Of a stretch of 64,000 nucleotides of DNA, positions 59,575-64,000 are shown one piece after another. How positions within the stretch are numbered: position 1 is the first letter of the stretch; every line of letters starts with the position of its first letter. A program made the translations under genes and the position numbers. The notes below the pieces were generated by a model. The model ran no database searches. It worked only from the letters and a program-made list of their open reading frames with translations, and was not told where the DNA came from. This stretch comes from Vulcanococcus sp. (GTDB taxonomy: Bacteria > Cyanobacteriota > Cyanobacteriia > PCC-6307 > Cyanobiaceae): positions 1 through 64,000 of the forward strand of contig JAHUZV010000027.1 of the NCBI GenBank assembly GCA_019264575.1, written 5' to 3'.

Positions 59575-59919
59575 GTGGCCCGTCACCCTCTGCCAAGTCA
59601 CCTGCTGCACACGGTCCTCGTCGTGCTGCCGTGGCTGCCTGTGGCGGCAGCACGCGCCCAGTCAGCCCAGAACCTGCCATTGGAATGCCAGCTGAAAGCG
59701 GGGCCCTGGCAACCCTGCACCCTCACCATTGAGCAGATGGGTGCCCGCTGGTGGTTGCAGATCGGTGAGCAGCGCCTGGTGTTCCACAGCGATGGACGCG
59801 GCAGCGTCACCCTGAGCGACCCAACCGGCGTAAGCCGCACGGTTCAGCCCGTGTGGACCGCCCAACGCGAATTGTGCTGGGACGGGGTGTGCACCAAGGG
59901 CGACTTTCCCCTTGATTAA
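59575..59919 (+). CDS. Secreted small protein
   Basis: The 114-aa protein has a signal peptide (LLHTVLVVLPWLPVAAARAQ), then LPLECQLKAGPWQPCTLTIE, GARWWLQIGEQRLVFHSDGR and ELCWDGVCTKGDFPLD. Four Cys fit two disulphides. The start is GTG at 59575 with a GGAGG 22 bp upstream, so an internal start is possible. Family unknown. Confidence 0.6.
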   Translation: MARHPLPSHLLHTVLVVLPWLPVAAARAQSAQNLPLECQLKAGPWQPCTLTIEQMGARWWLQIGEQRLVFHSDGRGSVTLSDPTGVSRTVQPVWTAQRELCWDGVCTKGDFPLD

Positions 59920-59949
59920 CCCGGCCTAAGAGCCTCTGGCCAAAGGCGC

Positions 59950-61017
59950 TCAAGCGGTTTGAATCGCTTGCTCCAGAGCCGCTCCATCCACCGATAAACC
60001 GAGCGCCACCAGCTCCAGGCCATCGGAGGCAGGTCTCTCGCCGGGTGACTGGCTGTCGAACCAGCACTCCAAGCGAGGACCAACCGCCTGAATCTGCAGG
60101 GGATGGCGTTTGCCGGGGAGCCACGCACGCCCCTTCAGCCGCAGCAGGGTTTGCTCACGGATCTGGCTTTCGAGCACCGCCTCCAGCCGGCTGCGATCCA
60201 GGGCACCGTTCCAGCGCACCACGGCCGACTGCATCGCCACATGGGTGTGGTCGTGATGCTCGTGCTCGTGATGATCGTCGTGGTCGTGGTCGTGGGGGTG
60301 ATCGTGGTGAGCCGCGTGCTCCTCGCGCTCAAGCCCCAGCAACAGTGCCGCCGGCACCTCGCCCCGTTGCATCGGCACCACCGAAACCCCAGGTCGCACT
60401 TGGGCTGTGATCTGCGCCTGGAGCTCTGCCACCTGCTCAATCTCCAGCCGGTCAGCGCGGCTCAGCAACACCAGATCCGCCGCTTCCAATTGATCATCAA
60501 ACAGCTCCTGGATGCTGCTGAGGTGATCCAGGTTGGGATCGGCTAAGCGCTGGGCTTCGAGAGCAGCTGGATCTCCCACCACACTGCCGGCGGCCAACGC
60601 CTCACCATCCACCACCGTCACCACACCACTCACCCGGGTGCGGGTGCGGATCTCAGGCCAGCCAAAGGCCTGAACCAACGGCACCGGCAAAGCCAGACCA
60701 CTGGTTTCCACAACGATGCCGTCGAGCTGATCGGCCCGCTCGAGCAGTGTTTGCATCGTGGGCAGGAATTCATCCTGCACGGTGCAGCAGAGGCAGCCGT
60801 TGGCCAGTTCCACCACGCGGCCGTCGAGCTCCTCTTCTGGGCAAAAGCCGCAGCTGCGAATCAGATCACCATCGATCCCCACTTCGCCGAACTCGTTAAC
60901 CAGCACGGCAAGGCGCAGGCCACTGTTCAACAGCAATTGACGCAGGAGGGTGGATTTACCGGCACCCAAAAAACCCGTCACCACGGTGACGGGCAAACGC
61001 CTGGTGGATGAGTTCAT
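59950..61017 (-). CDS. CobW/COG0523 GTPase with His-rich loop
   Basis: The 355-aa protein is a G3E GTPase and metallochaperone of the CobW/COG0523 family: Walker A GFLGAGKST (15-23), the CxCC metal site GCLCC (74-78), and a His/Asp-rich loop (HHDHPHDHDHDDHHEHEHH) near residues 240-265, which probably binds Co, Ni or Zn. A CobW C-terminal domain follows. It follows hupE with 1 bp gap under a cobalamin riboswitch, so a cobalt role in B12 is likely. Confidence 0.9.
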   Translation of the reverse strand: MNSSTRRLPVTVVTGFLGAGKSTLLRQLLLNSGLRLAVLVNEFGEVGIDGDLIRSCGFCPEEELDGRVVELANGCLCCTVQDEFLPTMQTLLERADQLDGIVVETSGLALPVPLVQAFGWPEIRTRTRVSGVVTVVDGEALAAGSVVGDPAALEAQRLADPNLDHLSSIQELFDDQLEAADLVLLSRADRLEIEQVAELQAQITAQVRPGVSVVPMQRGEVPAALLLGLEREEHAAHHDHPHDHDHDDHHEHEHHDHTHVAMQSAVVRWNGALDRSRLEAVLESQIREQTLLRLKGRAWLPGKRHPLQIQAVGPRLECWFDSQSPGERPASDGLELVALGLSVDGAALEQAIQTA

Positions 61018-61018
61018 C

Positions 61019-61609
61019 TCAACCCACCAGGGCGGTCCAGCTGAATGCGGCACCAATGCCGATCAGGCTGCCTGCAAGCAAGGTGCGGCCCTGACCATCG
61101 AGGCGTTGTGCCACACCGCGCAGGCTCACCAGGGCGAGAAGCAACAGGGCCCCCTGGCTGAGCAGCAGGCCGAGCAGATAGGTGGCAATCGGGGTGCTTT
61201 CCCAGCCGATCACGGTGCTGCTGAGCACATAGCCATGCAGCGCAAACGCCGGCAACAGCAGCATTTGAGGCAGGCGGCGCAACACCACAAGCCCTTCCAC
61301 CACCAGCGTCAGCGACACCAACAGCTCCGCCGCCGGCAAACCAGGCCACACCAAGCCAAGGGCGGTGCCTGCCAGGCCAACGGCCAGCAGGGTGAGCATC
61401 CAACGACCAGAGCGCTGCAGACCCACCAGGGCCAGGGCCACCAGGAACAGCAGATGATCGGGGCCAAGCAGGGGGTGGGCCAAACCGCTCAACAACCCGG
61501 TGAAGGCGTTGGGCACCAGGTGCATGGCCTCCATCGGGTGATGGGCCAGGGCGGGTCCGGCCATCAGCAGGGCCAGAGCGCCGGCAACCGGCATGAGGCG
61601 TTGAATCAT
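61019..61609 (-). CDS. hupE: HupE/UreJ-family cobalt or nickel transporter
   Basis: The 196-aa protein has about six membrane segments after a short leader with HH (ALAHHPMEAMH) and the motif AHPLLGPDHLLFLVAL, the HPxxGxDH metal pattern. HupE/UreJ proteins import Ni or Co. The upstream cobalamin riboswitch indicates cobalt. The gene is translated with cobW (1 bp gap). It is full length for the family. Confidence 0.88.
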   Translation of the reverse strand: MIQRLMPVAGALALLMAGPALAHHPMEAMHLVPNAFTGLLSGLAHPLLGPDHLLFLVALALVGLQRSGRWMLTLLAVGLAGTALGLVWPGLPAAELLVSLTLVVEGLVVLRRLPQMLLLPAFALHGYVLSSTVIGWESTPIATYLLGLLLSQGALLLLALVSLRGVAQRLDGQGRTLLAGSLIGIGAAFSWTALVG

Positions 61610-61624
61610 GTCTTGGCCTGGTCC

Positions 61625-61800
61625 GCGCCAGGGGTGGAGGGAGCAATGACCGGCGGGCGTTCTGACTGCGAACGAAGCCTCAGCCCCGTTCGATCACAGC
61701 TGCGGGACAGCGCCGGATTCGCACCGGACTTTCCCCGTTTCCTCTTCGGGCTGATCCCCCGAAGAACCGACGCGATCAATGTAGTGGGTCTGAGCGAATG
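61625..61800 (-). promoter_or_regulatory. Cobalamin riboswitch upstream of hupE-cobW
   Basis: On the minus strand the B12-box region reads GGGGAAAGTCCGGTGCGAAT, then GCGCTGTCCCGCAGCTGTGA, and later AGTCAGAACGCCCGCCGGTC, all typical of AdoCbl riboswitches. It lies about 15 bp before the hupE start. It would shut off metal uptake when cobalamin is plentiful. Confidence 0.95.
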
Positions 61801-61815
61801 GGCTGATCAGACGGC

Positions 61816-62298
61816 TCAGCGGCAGTTGAGGCTGTCGCGGGTCACCACACCCGTGCGTGCATTGGTGCCGCTGGCGCGGCTGCATAGCGCCTTCTGTTGC
61901 GGCAGATCCAACACCGCATCGGTGAAATCGGCGCCGGCGATCTCAGCGCCGGTGAATTTGCTGTTCATCAACATCGCGTTGCGCAACACGGCGTTGCTGA
62001 GATCGGCATTGTCGAAGCGGCTGGCAAACGCCACAGCGTCTTCCAGGTCGGCGCCACTCAGGTTGGCGCCCTGCAGGTTGGCGGTGTTGAACACGGCGCC
62101 GCGGAGATCGGTCTCGCTGAGGTCAAAGCCTTCGAGGTTGGCCTTGAGGAATTCCTGCTGCTGCAGGTTGCGGCCGTGCATGTCGGGCTGAAGATCCTGC
62201 AGGCTGCGCTGGCTGCGCAGTTCAGGCGCCGTGATCGCTTGAGCGCTCTGCCCCCAGAGCACGAGCGGCAACAGCAAAACCAGTGCTGCCCGCAACAT
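61816..62298 (-). CDS. Pentapeptide-repeat protein, exported
   Basis: The 160-aa protein has a signal peptide (MLRAALVLLLPLVLWGQSAQ ending at QA) and about nine A(N/D)LXX repeats: FLKANLEGFDLSETDLRGAV, NTANLQGANLSGADLEDAVA and KFTGAEIAGADFTDAVLD. It probably forms a short beta-helix in the thylakoid lumen, as in cyanobacterial lumenal pentapeptide proteins. ATG 62298 is preferred; longer frames overlap the Upp region. A single Cys pair (LCSR, NCR) lies at the end. Confidence 0.82.
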   Translation of the reverse strand: MLRAALVLLLPLVLWGQSAQAITAPELRSQRSLQDLQPDMHGRNLQQQEFLKANLEGFDLSETDLRGAVFNTANLQGANLSGADLEDAVAFASRFDNADLSNAVLRNAMLMNSKFTGAEIAGADFTDAVLDLPQQKALCSRASGTNARTGVVTRDSLNCR

Positions 62299-62395
62299 GG
62301 CCCGCAGGGCGCTGGCCAGGGAGCGAGGGAGCGGCAACACGGCAGCACTACGTTGGGCAGCCAAGTTATTGCAGGCAGCCGCCGCAGCGCGACCG

Positions 62396-63067
62396 ATGAG
62401 CAAGACCCTGCGGGTGGTGGTTCCGCCCCATCCTCTGATCGGCCACTGGCTCACGCTGCTGCGCGATCGCGAGACGCCGCAGGCCTTGTTCAACACCGCC
62501 ATGGCGGAACTCGGGCGCTGGCTCACCTATGAAGCAATGCGCGATTGGATCCCCTACCAACGCGTACAGGTGCAGACACCGCTGGCCACCACCGAAGGCA
62601 CCGTGGTGGATGGCTCCATTCCGATGCTGGCGGTTCCGATGCTGCGCGGCGGACTCACGCTCTGGGAAGGAGCACGGCCTGTCGTGCCCAGCGCTGCGGT
62701 GTCGCACGTGGGGGTGAGCTACGGCGATGGCTCGGCGCCGGCGGCCCTCTGGTGCAACACCCTGCCTGAATCGATCCCGGCTCGCGGTGGGGTGCTGGTG
62801 TTTGCGCCGCAGGTGGCGCGAGGCGACAGTTTGCTGCGGGTGCTCGAGCAGCTGGAGCAACGCGGCGTAGGCGGCCAGCGGCTGCGGGTGATCACGGCAC
62901 TCACGGCCAGCCCTGGCCTGAAGCAGCTCGGTGAGCGCTACGAAGACCTCACGATCTACACGGGCTGCATCGATGCCGAACTCGATGACGAAGGCCGCAT
63001 CCTGCCGGGGATCGGTGACGCCGAACAACGGCTCTATGGCCTCAGCCAGACGAACTTCGTAGGCTGA
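62396..63067 (+). CDS. Uracil phosphoribosyltransferase-like protein with degenerate PRPP motif
   Basis: The 223-aa protein follows the UPRTase frame: TLRVVVPPHPLIGHWLTLLR, RWLTYEAMRDW, VVDGSIPMLAVPMLRGGLTL and GRILPGIGDAEQRLYG at the end. The PRPP-binding loop, normally D-P-M-x-A-T-G, reads APQVARG here, so the catalytic Asp is missing. It may be a non-catalytic or altered enzyme. The start is the ATG at 62396; upstream frame lacks similarity. The product is otherwise complete. Confidence 0.75.
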   Translation: MSKTLRVVVPPHPLIGHWLTLLRDRETPQALFNTAMAELGRWLTYEAMRDWIPYQRVQVQTPLATTEGTVVDGSIPMLAVPMLRGGLTLWEGARPVVPSAAVSHVGVSYGDGSAPAALWCNTLPESIPARGGVLVFAPQVARGDSLLRVLEQLEQRGVGGQRLRVITALTASPGLKQLGERYEDLTIYTGCIDAELDDEGRILPGIGDAEQRLYGLSQTNFVG

Positions 63068-63093
63068 GCGCACAGCTTTCCAATCACGGCGCG

Positions 63094-63390
63094 ATGGCCA
63101 ACCGAGACAGCGGTTCCAGCTCCCTGGGCACCCTGCTGGCTGGCGCTCTAATCGGCGCCGCCGGCCTCGGCTGGTGGCTGCTCTCGGAAGCGGAGCGCCG
63201 CCGTAACGATCGACGCCAGACCCGCAGCCTCCGCCTCAACCGGCTCTCCTGGAATGAGGACGAGGCTCTCGACGCCCCGACCACCAGTCGGCCTTTGCGC
63301 GAAACCGAGCTGCAAGACAAGGTGCACGAGCTCAACCAGGCCATCGAAGACGTGCGCCGCCAGCTGGAGAGCATGAGCACCCAGAGCTGA
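63094..63390 (+). CDS. Small membrane protein, 98 aa
   Basis: The protein has one helix (LLAGALIGAAGLGWWLLS) near the N-terminus and a charged tail with NEDEALDAPTTSRPLRETELQDKVHELNQAIEDVRRQLESM (coiled coil). It resembles YtxH-like or similar envelope proteins. It follows the Upp-like gene by 26 bp and precedes ilvD. Role unknown. Confidence 0.65.
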   Translation: MANRDSGSSSLGTLLAGALIGAAGLGWWLLSEAERRRNDRRQTRSLRLNRLSWNEDEALDAPTTSRPLRETELQDKVHELNQAIEDVRRQLESMSTQS

Positions 63391-63432
63391 GCCCGCTCCT
63401 GGGTAGGTTGCTGGGACGACACTGCCGCGACC

Positions 63433-64000
63433 ATGCTTCGCTCCGCCGCGATCACCCAGGGCATTCAGCGCTCCCCCAACCGCGCCATGCTTCGGGCGGT
63501 TGGTTTCGGCGACGGCGACTTCAACAAGCCAATCATTGGTATCGCCAACGGCTACAGCACCATCACGCCCTGCAACCTGGGGCTGAACGATCTGGCGCGC
63601 CGGGCTGAAGAGGCCGCCCACCAATCGGGTGCCATGCCGCAGATGTTCGGCACCATCACGGTGAGCGACGGCATCTCCATGGGCACCGAGGGGATGAAGT
63701 ACTCCCTCGTGAGCCGCGAGGTGATTGCCGATTCGATCGAAACGGCCGTCAACGGCCAGAGCATGGATGCGCTGCTGGCCATCGGCGGCTGCGACAAGAA
63801 CATGCCCGGAGCCATGCTTGCCATGGCCCGGATGAATATCCCCTCGATCTTTGTGTACGGGGGCACGATCAAGCCGGGCAAGCTCGGCGCCTGCGACCTC
63901 ACCGTGGTGAGCGCCTTTGAGGCGGTGGGTCAGTACAGCGGCGGCCGGATCGATGAGCAGGAGCTCACGGCAATTGAGAAGAACGCCTGCCCGGGCGCAG
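63433..64000 (+). CDS. ilvD: Dihydroxy-acid dehydratase IlvD, 5' part
   Basis: The first 189 codons are present: [60 protein letters not shown] and [17 protein letters not shown] (Fe-S Cys). IlvD performs the dehydration step in branched-chain amino acid and CoA synthesis. The reading frame runs off the right edge of the window. Confidence 0.95.
   Translation, partial: MLRSAAITQGIQRSPNRAMLRAVGFGDGDFNKPIIGIANGYSTITPCNLGLNDLARRAEEAAHQSGAMPQMFGTITVSDGISMGTEGMKYSLVSREVIADSIETAVNGQSMDALLAIGGCDKNMPGAMLAMARMNIPSIFVYGGTIKPGKLGACDLTVVSAFEAVGQYSGGRIDEQELTAIEKNACPGA

Noticed and set aside
1..64000. CRISPR array.
   Set aside because: No series of regularly spaced direct repeats was seen in the window.

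Overview
The window looks like the chromosome of a picocyanobacterium of the Cyanobium / Synechococcus group. The support is an orange carotenoid protein gene with its ketolase and its recovery protein, four high-light-inducible (Hli) proteins, two RRM proteins of the cyanobacterial Rbp type, an RpaB-type response regulator, a cyAbrB regulator, DUF2811, DUF3136 and DUF4912 proteins, and compact GC-rich housekeeping genes (purS, purQ, ilvD, a Upp-like protein).

Region 1 (about 1-29 kb) is an accessory island. Its core is a tightly overlapping minus-strand operon (19.6 to 2.8 kb) that reads as a class 1 DISARM anti-phage system: drmD (SNF2-type helicase), drmMI (adenine methyltransferase), drmA (helicase), drmB (DUF1998) and drmC (phospholipase-D fold). 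Four genes sit between drmMI and drmA: an MNT nucleotidyltransferase, a HEPN protein, a membrane protein resembling superinfection-exclusion SieB, and a DUF262-HNH protein of the GmrSD type. Most junctions overlap by 1 or 4 bases, so the nine genes are probably co-translated. Around the operon lie a class D beta-lactamase, a Nif11 peptide, an unrecognised coiled-coil gene that meets drmC tail to tail, a LysR regulator, a P-loop kinase-WYL fusion, a ribbon-helix-helix protein, a lysozyme-C39 peptidase fusion, a HicBA pair, an excisionase-like HTH protein, a ferredoxin relic and the 3' half of a tRNA-Met gene. The tRNA piece may mark an island boundary.

Region 2 (29-33.5 kb) holds an AraC-type regulator, a candidate structured RNA, rbp, two hli genes and several small cyanobacterial proteins. 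Region 3 (33.9-40.2 kb) has lower GC. It is a duplicated pair of large proteins (formylglycine-generating-enzyme fold plus CHRD domain) that flank a LuxR-type regulator. Both copies carry the same palindrome 52 bp upstream of the start codon.

Region 4 (40.4-52.9 kb) contains rpaB, two DUF3136 genes, an hli gene with tiny neighbouring ORFs, DUF2252, an MFS transporter, a GH63 glycosidase, a second rbp with a leader like the first, and the ocp-crtW-frp photoprotection operon. Region 5 (53-64 kb) is mostly core: alcohol dehydrogenase, a deleted DUF2252 relic, secreted small proteins, 2-Cys peroxiredoxin, an LD-carboxypeptidase, purQ-purS, a cobalamin-riboswitch-controlled hupE-cobW pair, a pentapeptide protein, a Upp-like protein with a degenerate PRPP motif, and the 5' part of ilvD.

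All assignments come from reading motifs and architecture in the sequence. No database search was run.
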